Assembly (NCBI GenBank): GCA_964369425.1
Contig: CAYJGW010000012.1
Span: 1-59,365 of the forward strand
DNA length: 59,365 nt
DNA from: CAUPWF01 sp964369425
GTDB lineage: Bacteria; Bacillota; Clostridia; Lachnospirales; Lachnospiraceae
Direction of reading: 5' to 3'
The notes beneath the pieces were generated by a model. It searched no databases. It was not told the origin of the DNA and saw nothing but the letters and a program-made list of their open reading frames with translations. Positions 34,203-43,376 of this stretch are shown here, piece by piece (position 1 is the stretch's first letter; each line of letters opens with the position of its first letter). The translations under genes and the position numbers were made by a program.

Positions 34203-35231
34203 ATGAATATTAATCCAACAATCAACTTAGATGCATTTGAGACATCTTTTCAATGCATCGACACCCATACAGTGGGAGAATTCACTCGAATCATTTTTTC
34301 AGGATTTCCAGTACCAGAAGGAAGTACACCAATTGAACGCAAGAACTTTATTGCGAAGAACTACGATCACTATCGCCAAGCACTTATGTTTGAGCCCCGC
34401 GGACACCGAAACATGTTTGGAGCATTTATCACAACTCCATTAAGTGACGAAGCGGATTATGCTGTATTCTTCATGGACACTGGTGAATACTTGAACATGT
34501 GCGGTCATGGAACAATTGGTTCTGTTACTGCAATTATTGAAGGTGGGCTCGTAGAAGCAAAAGAACCTTATACAGAAGTAGTATTAGAAGCTCCAGCTGG
34601 AATTATACGCACAAAAGCAGAAGTAAAAGACGGAAAAGTATTAAACGTTACACTTAAGAACGTTCCTTCTTTCCTATATAAGAAAGATCTAACTACAACA
34701 ATCGATGGACAAGAAGTAAAGTATGACATTTCATTTGGTGGAAGTTTCTTCGCTCTTGTTGATGTCGAACAATTAGGATGGACTGTTGAACCTAGTGCAA
34801 TTCCTAAATTAACTGATTTTGGTATGAAAGTTATCGAAGCAGTTAATAAAGAAGTTGAAATGATTCATCCATCACTTGACATCACTACTGTAGACTTAGC
34901 AGAATTATATTGCCATACGAAAACAGAGGGTTGCAACTACCGCAATGTAGTTATTTTCGGCGATAACATGGCTGACCGCTCTCCTTGCGGAACAGGAACA
35001 AGTGCGAAACTAGCCGCTTTACATGCACGTGGACAAATCGGAGTAAATGAACCATTTGTATATGAAAGTTTTATCGGCTCTACCTTCAAAGGAATCATCC
35101 TTGAGGAGACAAAAGTGGGGGATCACAAAGCAATCGTTCCACAAATCACTGGAAGTGCATATGTAACATCACAAGCAACTTATGTAATCGATCCAGCCGA
35201 CCCATTAAAATACGGCTTTATGGTAGATTAA
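34203..35231 (+). CDS. prdF: Proline racemase
   Basis: 342 residues. It converts L-proline to D-proline, the substrate of proline reductase, with two catalytic cysteines: Cys100 in NMCGHGTIGS and Cys262 in RSPCGTGTSA. Two Cys favours proline racemase over trans-hydroxyproline dehydratase, which replaces one Cys; 4-hydroxyproline epimerase cannot be fully excluded but the prd context supports racemase. Ribosome binding site AAAGGAGG. It is divergent from the prd operon and followed after three bases by a TetR regulator. Confidence 0.94.
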   Translation: MNINPTINLDAFETSFQCIDTHTVGEFTRIIFSGFPVPEGSTPIERKNFIAKNYDHYRQALMFEPRGHRNMFGAFITTPLSDEADYAVFFMDTGEYLNMCGHGTIGSVTAIIEGGLVEAKEPYTEVVLEAPAGIIRTKAEVKDGKVLNVTLKNVPSFLYKKDLTTTIDGQEVKYDISFGGSFFALVDVEQLGWTVEPSAIPKLTDFGMKVIEAVNKEVEMIHPSLDITTVDLAELYCHTKTEGCNYRNVVIFGDNMADRSPCGTGTSAKLAALHARGQIGVNEPFVYESFIGSTFKGIILEETKVGDHKAIVPQITGSAYVTSQATYVIDPADPLKYGFMVD

Positions 35232-35234
35232 CCT

Positions 35235-35828
35235 ATGGGCAGAAAAAAAATCTCTACAAAAAGCAAAATCGTCAAAGCCGCATGGAAGCTTTTTTACACC
35301 AACGGTTATGATAATACCACTGTAGATGATATTATTGCGGCCTCAAAAACTTCGAAAGGAACTTTTTATCATTACTTCAAAGGAAAAGATGCACTACTAA
35401 GCTCCCTTTCTTATCTCTTTGACCAAAAATACGAAGAGTTAAATGCTATTATCGACCCAAACTTATCTGCATATGACAAGTTGATGTTTCTAAACGAGGA
35501 GTTGTTTTATATGATTGAGACCAGTGTAGATGTGACCTTATTATCTTACCTATACTCATCTCAATTGCTTACCAAAGATAAAAAACACTTACTGGACCAG
35601 AAGCGTTTTTACTTCACATGGATTCAAGAGATTATCCAAGATGGACTAGATAAAGGAGAGTTTCATTCTTCTAGCACAGTGGACGAGCTAGTAAAAAATT
35701 ATACTTTTTTTGAACGCGCTGTCCTTTATGACTGGGCACTTTGCGACGGAGACTATGAATTAACTAAGTATAGTCAAAAACTTTTAGCCCCTTTACTTGA
35801 TACCTTCGTAAACGGATACGAAGATTAG
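35235..35828 (+). CDS. TetR/AcrR-family transcriptional regulator
   Basis: 197 residues. The N-terminal helix-turn-helix is clear: KIVKAAWKLFYTNGYDNTTV then IIAASKTSKGTFYHYFKGKD (about residues 10-57). The C-terminal ligand domain (60-197) is not recognisable as to ligand. It starts three bases after prdF, so the two are co-transcribed. In Clostridioides difficile this locus is governed by PrdR, a sigma-54-type activator sensing proline; no such gene is in this window. The TetR protein may replace it or control only prdF. A terminator follows. Confidence 0.9.
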   Translation: MGRKKISTKSKIVKAAWKLFYTNGYDNTTVDDIIAASKTSKGTFYHYFKGKDALLSSLSYLFDQKYEELNAIIDPNLSAYDKLMFLNEELFYMIETSVDVTLLSYLYSSQLLTKDKKHLLDQKRFYFTWIQEIIQDGLDKGEFHSSSTVDELVKNYTFFERAVLYDWALCDGDYELTKYSQKLLAPLLDTFVNGYED

Positions 35829-35860
35829 AAAATGCAGAAATACAATTTTCTATTGCAACA

Positions 35861-35911
35861 AAAAAGATGCAGGTATCGACTCAACATAGGCCGATGAACC
35901 TGCATCTTTTT
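35861..35911. terminator. Bidirectional terminator between tetR and the selenium operon
   Basis: A 14-base perfect stem AAAAAGATGCAGGT/ACCTGCATCTTTTT with T-tracts on both strands. The loop contains a further ATCG/CGAT pair. It ends both the prdF-tetR unit and the converging selenium operon. Confidence 0.93.
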
Positions 35912-36143
35912 ATATCTTCATTCGTAGTATTGTTTTCTCTTTGAATTCTCGTTCTAACAATTGTTCTAAGATATCTCTCTGCCCTTCATTCGAACACCAA
36001 CACAGACCACATCCCGCAGATATCTCTGTTGGTACAGGGATTAATCTTCCTGTCGCTCCTTTTTCTCCACATATTTTTTCCATCTTCATGGCTTCTTGTG
36101 TCGATTCAAAGGTTATAACCAACTTCCATTCTTTTTTCCTCAT
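35910..36143 (-). CDS. DUF3343 putative selenium/sulfur carrier protein
   Basis: 77 residues. WKLVITFESTQEAMKMEKIC starts the single DUF3343 domain, and SAGCGLCWCSNEG holds the conserved cysteines that could carry a persulfide or selenide. The family co-occurs with SelD and YedF in selenium-using Clostridia, and here it is the last gene of the sel operon, nine bases after a cysteine-desulfurase-like gene. A role in moving selenium to SelD is plausible but unproven. Confidence 0.8.
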   Translation of the reverse strand: MRKKEWKLVITFESTQEAMKMEKICGEKGATGRLIPVPTEISAGCGLCWCSNEGQRDILEQLLEREFKEKTILRMKI

Positions 36144-36152
36144 TTTTCCACC

Positions 36153-37301
36153 TTACTCTTCATTTGCCAAAATTTTCACTGCTTCTATTGCGTATTCCAC
36201 TTCTTCTTTTTTCGTAAAATAAGAAAAACTAAAACGAACCATACCTTGTTGTTTCGTTCCAAAAAATTCGTGCATTAGTGGTGCGCAGTGTCCTCCTGAC
36301 CTAGTGGCGATTCCAAATCGTTCCATCAATTCATCACTTACAAGTGTCGAATCATAATCGTCTATATTGAGAGATACGATAGGGCAACGCTTATCTTTGG
36401 AAAAATCACCATATATCTTCACATTTTTCTCTTCTTTAATTCCTTGATAAAATAATTGCATCCATTGATGCTCTACTTCAAAGACTTTTGAAACGCTTTC
36501 TTTTTGTATGAATTTTACCGCCGCTCCCAAACCAGCTACACCCAATCCGTTTAATGTTCCCGCTTCTAAGGATTCAGGCATTTTTTGAGGATGCTCTTTA
36601 CCGTATGTGAGAATCCCACTTCCACCTACAATCAAGGGCCTAATTTCTATCCCTTCCCTTACATAGATTCCTCCGATTCCTTGGGGACCCAGCAAGCTTT
36701 TATGCCCTGTAAAACACAAAACATCAACCCCCATCTCTTCTACATCAATAGGGAGGAGACCCATTGTTTGTGAGCCATCTACAAGGAACAATAGCTGATT
36801 CGCTCTCGCAATCTCTCCAACCAACTTTAAATCTACTACATTTCCTGTCAAGTTACTTGCATGGGTCATGACTATCGCTACTGTGTTTTCTTTAATCATT
36901 TTTTTTATCTCTGAATAGTTCACATTTCCATTACTGTCACAATCCACAAAAGATAGTTCAACTCCAGCACGCTCCATCTCGTACAAAGGACGTAGCACTG
37001 AGTTATGCTCTAGCTTTGATGTAATTACATGATTTCCTTTGTTTAGCACGCCTTTTATTGCAATATTCAAGCTTTCTGTAGAATTTTTAGTAAACGCAAT
37101 TTGACTCCCTGAACTTGCATGAATCAAACCTGCTATGGATTCTCTCGTATTAAAGGCTGTCCTAGCCGCTGTTAAAGATTGAGCGGTTACACCTCTACTC
37201 GCATTTCCCATTTGATCAAGAGCATTCATAATCGCGTCTTTCACTTCTTGTGGCTTGACCAACGAAGTAGATGCATTGTCTAAATATACGTCTCTCATCA
37301 T
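36153..37301 (-). CDS. Cysteine desulfurase / selenocysteine lyase-like aminotransferase
   Basis: 382 residues from the ATG at 37301, which overlaps the selB stop (TGATG); a TTG one codon upstream is also in frame. It is a PLP-dependent class V aminotransferase: DNASTSLVKP at the start, the PLP-lysine motif FTGHKSLLGPQGIGG, and the catalytic cysteine in RSGGHCAPLMHE. It could release sulfur or selenium from cysteine or selenocysteine as a persulfide/perselenide. Its place in the sel operon suggests selenium delivery to SelD, possibly through the DUF3343 protein. Confidence 0.87.
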   Translation of the reverse strand: MMRDVYLDNASTSLVKPQEVKDAIMNALDQMGNASRGVTAQSLTAARTAFNTRESIAGLIHASSGSQIAFTKNSTESLNIAIKGVLNKGNHVITSKLEHNSVLRPLYEMERAGVELSFVDCDSNGNVNYSEIKKMIKENTVAIVMTHASNLTGNVVDLKLVGEIARANQLLFLVDGSQTMGLLPIDVEEMGVDVLCFTGHKSLLGPQGIGGIYVREGIEIRPLIVGGSGILTYGKEHPQKMPESLEAGTLNGLGVAGLGAAVKFIQKESVSKVFEVEHQWMQLFYQGIKEEKNVKIYGDFSKDKRCPIVSLNIDDYDSTLVSDELMERFGIATRSGGHCAPLMHEFFGTKQQGMVRFSFSYFTKKEEVEYAIEAVKILANEE

Positions 37302-39214
37302 CAATACGCAACCCTTTCACTTTCACCACCTGTTTTCTTTGTTACTTTAATACTATCCAAATACTCTAGCATTGGTTTCGCACTTTTTCTACTCGTATTC
37401 AGTAAATCACGAATTTCCGCAATTGTTATCACCGGATTTTCTTGAAGTCTACTTTTAATCAACCCAACTGCCACATTCATTAACTCTACCGAAGTATACA
37501 TTTGCTCTGTAACTCTAATAATTTTTCCTTCTGCCTCTAGAATCGACAAGATGTCATCTACAACTTGTGCTTCTACACCATTAAAATCAATTTCACTTAT
37601 TCTCTTAAAATCATATTTCGCAGAAGAAAACTCTTGCCTTAGTATTGTTTCGACCTCCGCAAATGTTTTGTCCTTCTTTATTTCAAAATCATTCAAATAC
37701 AAAAATTCATTTTGTCTACTGAACACCCCTTCTTCACACAGGTTGTCCAAAACCATATCAAATGCATTCACTTTTATCTTTTTATAGTGCTTGGATTGTA
37801 CCTCTGCTTTTTTTAGTCCGTACCGATAAGGGAACACTTCATGGTAGTTTCTTAGCTCCGTTTTTATCAATTCTATACACGAATTAACATCATTATTATG
37901 CCATAAATAAGTTTCTTTTTTTCCTTTATATTTTCTTATTTCATTATCCTTTACTAATATTTCCACTTCTTGTTCTACTTCTTCTAGCGAGAGTCCTGTA
38001 ATTTTTGCTACCTCTTTTAGCGAAATCATGGTTTCACCACATGACTTCACCTGCATCTCTACCACATCTTTTGCACTTCCAGACTCTTTACTTTGAAACT
38101 CTTCGATTACCTCTATCCTATGACGCTTCTTTCGCTTCGCATTCTGCTCTAGAATAATTCCTCCACCAATCGTCTCCATCGGAGAATAAAAACGTACAAC
38201 GAAATAATCGCCTCTTTTTACTGCAATTTCCTCCTCTAACCTCAGCTGGGCATATGCCGTCTCTCCCGGACCTAGCTCGTCTGCATCTAAAAGTGTTACA
38301 CGACACAAAACTTCTCTCGTTCCTGTAAATAAATGTAACCGCGCATTGTTGTTCAATGTTCGCTCCGAATCTTGAATCATCGACAACTTCACATCTAAAA
38401 GTCTAGTATTCTCCATGCTTCTAATCGGCGCTAATACGTATCCTCTCTCTATTTCATCCTTTTTCACATTGGACAGATTAATGGCTACCCTTTGTCCTGC
38501 ATAAGCTTTTTCTACATCTTTCCCATGCACTTGTATGCTTCGAATTCTGCATTCTTTCCCCAGAGGATACACTTGTAATGTACTTTCTTTTGAAATACTA
38601 CCAGAAATTAGTGTTCCCGTAATTACCGTACCAAATCCTGCGATTGTAAATACCCGGTCAATCGGTAAACGCGCAATTGATTTCACATCTTTTTCTTCTA
38701 CTTCTTCTTTCAAAAGTACTTCAATCACCTTTTTTAACTCATCAATTCCAACTGCGGTCTTTGCCGATAGGGAAACCATCGGCGCTTCCGAGAACAAGGT
38801 GCCCTCCAATTCAGCCTTCACTTCTTCTTTCATAAGTTCCAGCCATTCTTCATCCACTAAATCACATTTATTTAAGACAACGATGCTTTTTTTCACATTT
38901 AATAAGCTTAGTATCGCAATATGTTCTTTGGTTTGTGGCATAACCCCTTCATCCGCTGCAATTACTAGCATAACCATATCCATTCCAACTACACCTGTCA
39001 CCATATTGTTGACAAATTTCTCGTGCCCTGGTACATCTACAATTCCCACTCGTGTTTCTTGATTAAGATCAAAATACGTAAACCCTAACTCGATGGTAAT
39101 GCCTCTTTTTTGCTCTTCCTTTAACCGATCTGTATTATGACCTGTCAGTGCTTGAATCAGAGACGTTTTCCCATGATCAATATGACCCGCTGTCCCTATT
39201 ACAATATTCTTCAT
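37301..39214 (-). CDS. selB: Selenocysteine-specific elongation factor SelB
   Basis: 637 residues from the ATG at 39214, overlapping the selA stop (TGATG); a GTG one codon upstream is possible. N-terminal GTPase domain: GTAGHIDHGKTSL, DVPGHEKFV and LNKCDLVDE. EF-Tu-like beta-barrel domains II and III run to about 370, and winged-helix domains IV occupy about 400-637, which bind the SECIS hairpin. SelB brings Sec-tRNA to UGA codons marked by a hairpin, here at least those in prdB and selD. Confidence 0.94.
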   Translation of the reverse strand: MKNIVIGTAGHIDHGKTSLIQALTGHNTDRLKEEQKRGITIELGFTYFDLNQETRVGIVDVPGHEKFVNNMVTGVVGMDMVMLVIAADEGVMPQTKEHIAILSLLNVKKSIVVLNKCDLVDEEWLELMKEEVKAELEGTLFSEAPMVSLSAKTAVGIDELKKVIEVLLKEEVEEKDVKSIARLPIDRVFTIAGFGTVITGTLISGSISKESTLQVYPLGKECRIRSIQVHGKDVEKAYAGQRVAINLSNVKKDEIERGYVLAPIRSMENTRLLDVKLSMIQDSERTLNNNARLHLFTGTREVLCRVTLLDADELGPGETAYAQLRLEEEIAVKRGDYFVVRFYSPMETIGGGIILEQNAKRKKRHRIEVIEEFQSKESGSAKDVVEMQVKSCGETMISLKEVAKITGLSLEEVEQEVEILVKDNEIRKYKGKKETYLWHNNDVNSCIELIKTELRNYHEVFPYRYGLKKAEVQSKHYKKIKVNAFDMVLDNLCEEGVFSRQNEFLYLNDFEIKKDKTFAEVETILRQEFSSAKYDFKRISEIDFNGVEAQVVDDILSILEAEGKIIRVTEQMYTSVELMNVAVGLIKSRLQENPVITIAEIRDLLNTSRKSAKPMLEYLDSIKVTKKTGGESERVAY

Positions 39215-40614
39215 CACTTCAGCTCCTTTAACTGCTCCACAATCATTTCTAGCTGTTCTTCTCCAATAGTTCTTACATCCATCAAGACTTCATCTTTTAA
39301 AATCCTCGGAATAATAGGCACTACCATCTTTCGCATGCTTTCTTCTAAGGCATTTACTGACATACTTTTTGGTTGCAAAGAAACCCCATAACTGTTCAAC
39401 CTCTCCATTGGCAAGGATCCTCCGCCAATTTGAGATTCACATTCCACAACACTTGTTGTCATATCAAGATTTTCCGCTTCTATCATTTCTTTTAGCTTCT
39501 TTGCTGTATGCTCTAATGACTCAGCACTTTTTGTTATCATGTTTAACACAGGGATATTTTTCAGTGCTTTTTCTTCTGATAAATATTCTTTTAGAACCAC
39601 CTCTAACGCTGTCGCTGTGAACTTATCAATTCTTACCGCTCTTGTAAGGGGATTTTTCTTCATCTTGGCAATGTACTCTTTCTTCCCTACTATGATACCA
39701 GCTTGAGGCCCTCCAAGTAGTTTATCTCCACTAAAGGAGACCACATCCACTCCCTTTGCTATTGATTCTTGTACTGTCGGCTCATAAGTAATTCCATATT
39801 TACTCAAATCAATCAACACGCCGCTTCCTAAATCTTCGATAACGGGTACATCTTTCTCTCTTCCTAAGGCAACTAACTCTTCTACATCTACGCTATCTGT
39901 AAATCCTAAAATTCGATAATTACTAGTATGAACCTTGAGAAGCGCTCCTGTATTATCGTTGATTACTTCTTCGTAATCCTCTAGATGCGTCTTATTTGTG
40001 GTTCCTACTTCCACCAATTCACTCCCACTAAGCTTCATCACATCTGGAATACGAAACTTGCCGCCTACTTCTACCAATTCTCCTCGTGAAACTACCATTT
40101 CCTTCCCTGCGCCCATTGTGCTTAAAATAAGCAACACTGCCGATGCATTGTTATTTACTGCCATGGCAGCCTCCGCTCCTGTCAACTGGCATAACAACTC
40201 TTCAAAATGAGCATAACGCTCTCCACGTTTCCCTTTTTCTAAATTGTATTCCAAGTTTGAGTATCCGGTTGCAATTCTCGCTACTTGTTCCATATGATTG
40301 ATGCCAATTGGTGCTCTTCCAAGATTGGTGTGTAAAATCGTTCCTGTTGCATTAATCACCGATTTCATACATGGAGATTTCTTTTTCTCCACTTCTTTTA
40401 TAACTATATCAGATAGATTCTTCAACTGAACTTCAATCGTCTTTTCTGTCTCTTCAGCCTCTTCGTTAATCAACCTTCGCAGATTTTCAATCGATTCCCT
40501 GATGCACTCTAACACCAACTCTCGGCCACTGTGTAAAATAGCTTCTTGTATTCTGCTATCTTCCAACAACACATCCACTTTCGGAATTTTTCTATACCAT
40601 TCTTTTTTTTCCAT
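39214..40614 (-). CDS. selA: L-seryl-tRNA(Sec) selenium transferase SelA
   Basis: 466 residues. SelA is a PLP enzyme that converts Ser-tRNA(Sec) to Sec-tRNA(Sec) with selenophosphate. N-terminal MEKKEWYRKIPKVDVLL, then SVINATGTILHTNLGRAPIG, NNNASAVLLIL, and the PLP-lysine segment VVSFSGDKLLGGPQAGIIVG. Four bases separate it from selD, and it overlaps selB. No clear ribosome binding site of its own is present, so translation is probably coupled to selD. Confidence 0.95.
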   Translation of the reverse strand: MEKKEWYRKIPKVDVLLEDSRIQEAILHSGRELVLECIRESIENLRRLINEEAEETEKTIEVQLKNLSDIVIKEVEKKKSPCMKSVINATGTILHTNLGRAPIGINHMEQVARIATGYSNLEYNLEKGKRGERYAHFEELLCQLTGAEAAMAVNNNASAVLLILSTMGAGKEMVVSRGELVEVGGKFRIPDVMKLSGSELVEVGTTNKTHLEDYEEVINDNTGALLKVHTSNYRILGFTDSVDVEELVALGREKDVPVIEDLGSGVLIDLSKYGITYEPTVQESIAKGVDVVSFSGDKLLGGPQAGIIVGKKEYIAKMKKNPLTRAVRIDKFTATALEVVLKEYLSEEKALKNIPVLNMITKSAESLEHTAKKLKEMIEAENLDMTTSVVECESQIGGGSLPMERLNSYGVSLQPKSMSVNALEESMRKMVVPIIPRILKDEVLMDVRTIGEEQLEMIVEQLKELK

Positions 40615-40618
40615 CGTT

Positions 40619-41656
40619 TTACACTAGGCGCACAAAACAATCGCCTTTTTCCTTTACTCTTCCTATAATCGCCACTTGATCTGCCATACCTACTGCGCGG
40701 TAGCGCTCTAACATTTCAAAACCCGCTTCCTCGCTCACGCTAAATAACAGCCCTCCTGATGTCTGCGGATCGTACAACAGATCTTTGTACCAATCTTCCA
40801 CACTACCCTCATCTATTTTTCCTTTTGCAAATCGTCTATTTCTATAAGCGCCTTCTGGGACAAGCCCCATTTTTGCATATTCCATCACGCCGCTAAATTT
40901 AGGAATGCTTTCCACCTCAATCTCTAGCGTCACCTCGCTAGCTCCTGCCATCTCAATCGCATGTCCTATCATGCCAAACCCTGTAATGTCTGTGCATGCC
41001 GAAACCTCATAATCTATAGCGATTTCTTTTGCTTTTTTATTCAACTGTGCCATGTAATTTTGAACTTCTTCTATCTCTGCCACTTGTGCCATCTCTGCCT
41101 TAATCGCTGTATTGATGATTCCATTCCCTATCGGTTTGGTCAACAACAATACCTCACCTTTTTGACACCCATAATTCTTCCATATCTTTTCTGGGTGAAC
41201 CATTCCTGTCACACTTAAACCATATTTGGGTTCGTCATCTTGAATGGAATGACCGCCCACAAGAACTGCTCCTGCTTCTTTTACTTTATCTGCTCCACCT
41301 CTTAGAATCTCCCCTAATATCTTCACATCTAAACAATTTGGGAACCCTACTATGTTGAGTGCTACCTTGGCGTCACCTCCCATAGCATAGACATCACTTA
41401 GTGAATTAGCCGCCGCAATTTGACCAAACATATAGGGGTCATCTACAATCGGTGTAAAAAAATCCAATGTCTGAATCATCGCAATGTCATCTGTCACCTT
41501 ATAAACCGCAGCATCGTCCGATGTCTCGATGCCTACTAATAATTTTTCATCTGCAAATGTTGGTAACTTACCCAAAACTTGGGCAAGGGTCTCTGGACCT
41601 ATTTTAGCCGCTCAACCAGACGTCTTTGCATATTGAGTTAATTTTATATCTACCAT
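40619..41656 (-). CDS. selD: Selenide, water dikinase SelD (selenoprotein form)
   Basis: 345 residues when the in-frame UGA at 41612-41614 is read as selenocysteine (residue 15). The N-terminus is MVDIKLTQYAKTSG-U-AAKIGPE, matching the SelD active-site motif where many species have Cys and some Sec. Starting after the UGA would remove the catalytic residue. It makes selenophosphate from selenide and ATP. Other motifs: GIETSDDAAVY, DPYMFGQIAAANSLSDVYAMGG and PQTSGGLLFSV. First gene of the selD-selA-selB-csd-DUF3343 run. Ribosome binding site AGAGGTGA. Confidence 0.95.
41567..41614 (-). promoter_or_regulatory. bSECIS element of selD
   Basis: UGA at 41612-41614, then 24 nt, then CTTGCCCAA-GTT-TTGGGTAAG (41567-41587), a nine-base stem with one G-U and a GU in the loop. 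The distance from UGA to the loop, 33 nt, is within the usual bacterial range. Confidence 0.75.
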
Positions 41657-41734
41657 CTCACTTCACCTCTTATTTATTTTGTTTACGTCATTTTTATGCA
41701 TAGTTTATATTTAATTTAAGGTATGCACATACTT

Positions 41735-41762
41735 TTGACACATTTATCCTTTAATATATAGC
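41735..41762 (+). promoter_or_regulatory. Candidate plus-strand promoter in the selD upstream region
   Basis: A perfect -35 TTGACA (41735-41740) and TATAGC (41757-41762), spacer 16 bases. No plus-strand gene follows before the terminator at 41825-41855. Next to it a nine-base inverted repeat TTAGTGAAG/CTTCACTAA (41763-41793) covers the predicted start. Confidence 0.4.
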
Positions 41763-41768
41763 TTAGTG

Positions 41769-41860
41769 AAGGACAGAAATAGTGCTTCACTAAAAGAAAT
41801 AAATTTTCTTTTTCATCCTTTTCCAAAGAGAAGCTACTCGGTAGCTTCTCTTTTTATGTT
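41769..41860 (+). ncRNA. Candidate small RNA between selD and the EAL gene
   Basis: About 90 nt from the promoter at 41735-41762 to the intrinsic terminator at 41825-41855, with no coding potential. It would run opposite to both neighbouring genes and could pair with the selD leader or the EAL 3' end. This is a prediction from promoter plus terminator only. Confidence 0.3.
41825..41855. terminator. Intrinsic terminator, 13-bp stem
   Basis: AAAGAGAAGCTAC-TCG-GTAGCTTCTCTTT followed by TTATG on the plus strand. The T-tract is longer on plus, but the hairpin can also end the minus-strand EAL gene that stops at 41961. The rest of 41657-41960 is AT-rich with a GTATGCACATAC near-palindrome at 41721. 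Confidence 0.88.
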
Positions 41861-41960
41861 ATAATAAACTTCTTTTCCAGAACATAAATACCTAATAAGT
41901 TTTTTCCAGAAAAGACTCCACGAATAACTTCGCGAAGTCTTTCTTTCATCACATAGGTTC

Positions 41961-43352
41961 TTATTGCATAAGTAACTCTGTAACTTCTTCCGCCGGTATC
42001 GGTTTGGAGTAAAAATAGCCTTGTAGCACATCACAGTTCATGTCTCTTAAGTATTCCACTTGATGCGATTCCTCCACGCCTTCCGCTACGGTCTTTAACC
42101 CTAAGTCCCTCGCCATATTGATAATCGTCCCCACTATAATCAAAGTTTTCATATCATCTTGCCCACTAAAGAAACTTTTATCTAATTTTATCGTGTCTAC
42201 ATCCATATATTTTATCAGACCTAGTGAAGAATATCCTGCACCAAAATCATCAATAGATACGCAAAATCCTGCTTCACGTATCTTGTGTAGCTGTTCAAAA
42301 AACATTTCATTATCTTCAACCATAGCAGTCTCTGTCAACTCTATGTCTATAAATTTCCTGTTGATTTGATACTCATCCGCAATCTCACAAAGCTTCTCAA
42401 CAAACTTTCTTTGTCCTAGATGAACCCTTGAAAAATTCACCGATATCGGTATTAAATTCTTCTTTGTGTCTTGCCAGCTTTTTAGCAACTCACAGACGCG
42501 TTCAAACATATAATAATCAAATTTTAAGATAAATCCATTTCGTTCAAACACAGGCAAGAATTCATCTGGATAAATCATGCTTCCATCTGGTCGAATCCAG
42601 CGAACCAAAGCCTCCGCACTACACATCGACTCGCTTCCTGTCTCATATTGTGGCTGTAGAAACACATTGAATTCTTGATTCAGTAACGCATTTTCCATCA
42701 ATTCCACAATTTCTTGCTCTTTTTGTGCTTTTGCTTTCATCTCTTCATCATAGACCTGCCACTCTATCATTTCATTTTTCTTAGCATATTTATGTGCTAC
42801 ATTTGCATTCTCATACGCCTCTTGCACTTGTGTCTCCGTTTCTACAATCGCCGCACCCGCTGCAATCTTTAGCCCTCTATACAATGGATTTTCCATATTC
42901 TTTTTAAATACAATCAAGGACATCTGCGCCCTCTGTTTTAAGGATTCTGCATTATCACTTGCTGTCAACACCACAAATTCGTCCGATACAATTCTAGCAA
43001 ACGCTTCACAGGATGTATCTAGATGAGACATAAAATGAGTTGCAGCCTCTATTAGAAGTCTATTACCAGCCTCATAACCATATCTATCATTGAACATATG
43101 AAAGCTGCGAATATCTACAATATTAATTGCAAACTTCTTATTTGGATGCCGTTTTACAATTTTTTCTGCTTCCATTAGAAATTTCTTCAGATTCATAGCT
43201 CCCGTCAATTCATCGTAATAAGACTTCAGCATGATTTCTCTTTCCATCTTTCGAAACTTAAAAAGCAATAACATCTCTACTGTAAGTAACACTGCTACAA
43301 GTATATAGGGTAGTACAATATAATTTGGATGGCCTCTTAAATAGTCAAACAC
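41961..43352 (-). CDS. c-di-GMP phosphodiesterase with degenerate GGDEF and intact EAL domain
   Basis: 463 residues, starting with GTG (AGAGGAG precedes). One membrane helix (about 13-31), then a GGDEF domain (about 45-200) whose active-site loop reads IVSDEF instead of GGDEF, so no cyclase activity is expected. The EAL domain (about 215-460) keeps its key residues: AEALVRW (Glu247), NFSR, ELTET, DDFGAGYSSL and KLDKSF, so it should hydrolyse c-di-GMP. It starts 24 bases after yedF, in the same direction, within the selenium gene run. The degenerate GGDEF may bind GTP as a regulatory site. Confidence 0.9.
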   Translation of the reverse strand: MFDYLRGHPNYIVLPYILVAVLLTVEMLLLFKFRKMEREIMLKSYYDELTGAMNLKKFLMEAEKIVKRHPNKKFAINIVDIRSFHMFNDRYGYEAGNRLLIEAATHFMSHLDTSCEAFARIVSDEFVVLTASDNAESLKQRAQMSLIVFKKNMENPLYRGLKIAAGAAIVETETQVQEAYENANVAHKYAKKNEMIEWQVYDEEMKAKAQKEQEIVELMENALLNQEFNVFLQPQYETGSESMCSAEALVRWIRPDGSMIYPDEFLPVFERNGFILKFDYYMFERVCELLKSWQDTKKNLIPISVNFSRVHLGQRKFVEKLCEIADEYQINRKFIDIELTETAMVEDNEMFFEQLHKIREAGFCVSIDDFGAGYSSLGLIKYMDVDTIKLDKSFFSGQDDMKTLIIVGTIINMARDLGLKTVAEGVEESHQVEYLRDMNCDVLQGYFYSKPIPAEEVTELLMQ

Positions 43353-43376
43353 CAGTCTTTTCTCCTCTTCGTTAGT

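Noticed and set aside
40619..41575. A shorter selD starting at an internal Met.
   Set aside because: The true start at 41656 has a ribosome binding site and gives the conserved N-terminus with the active-site residue encoded by UGA.
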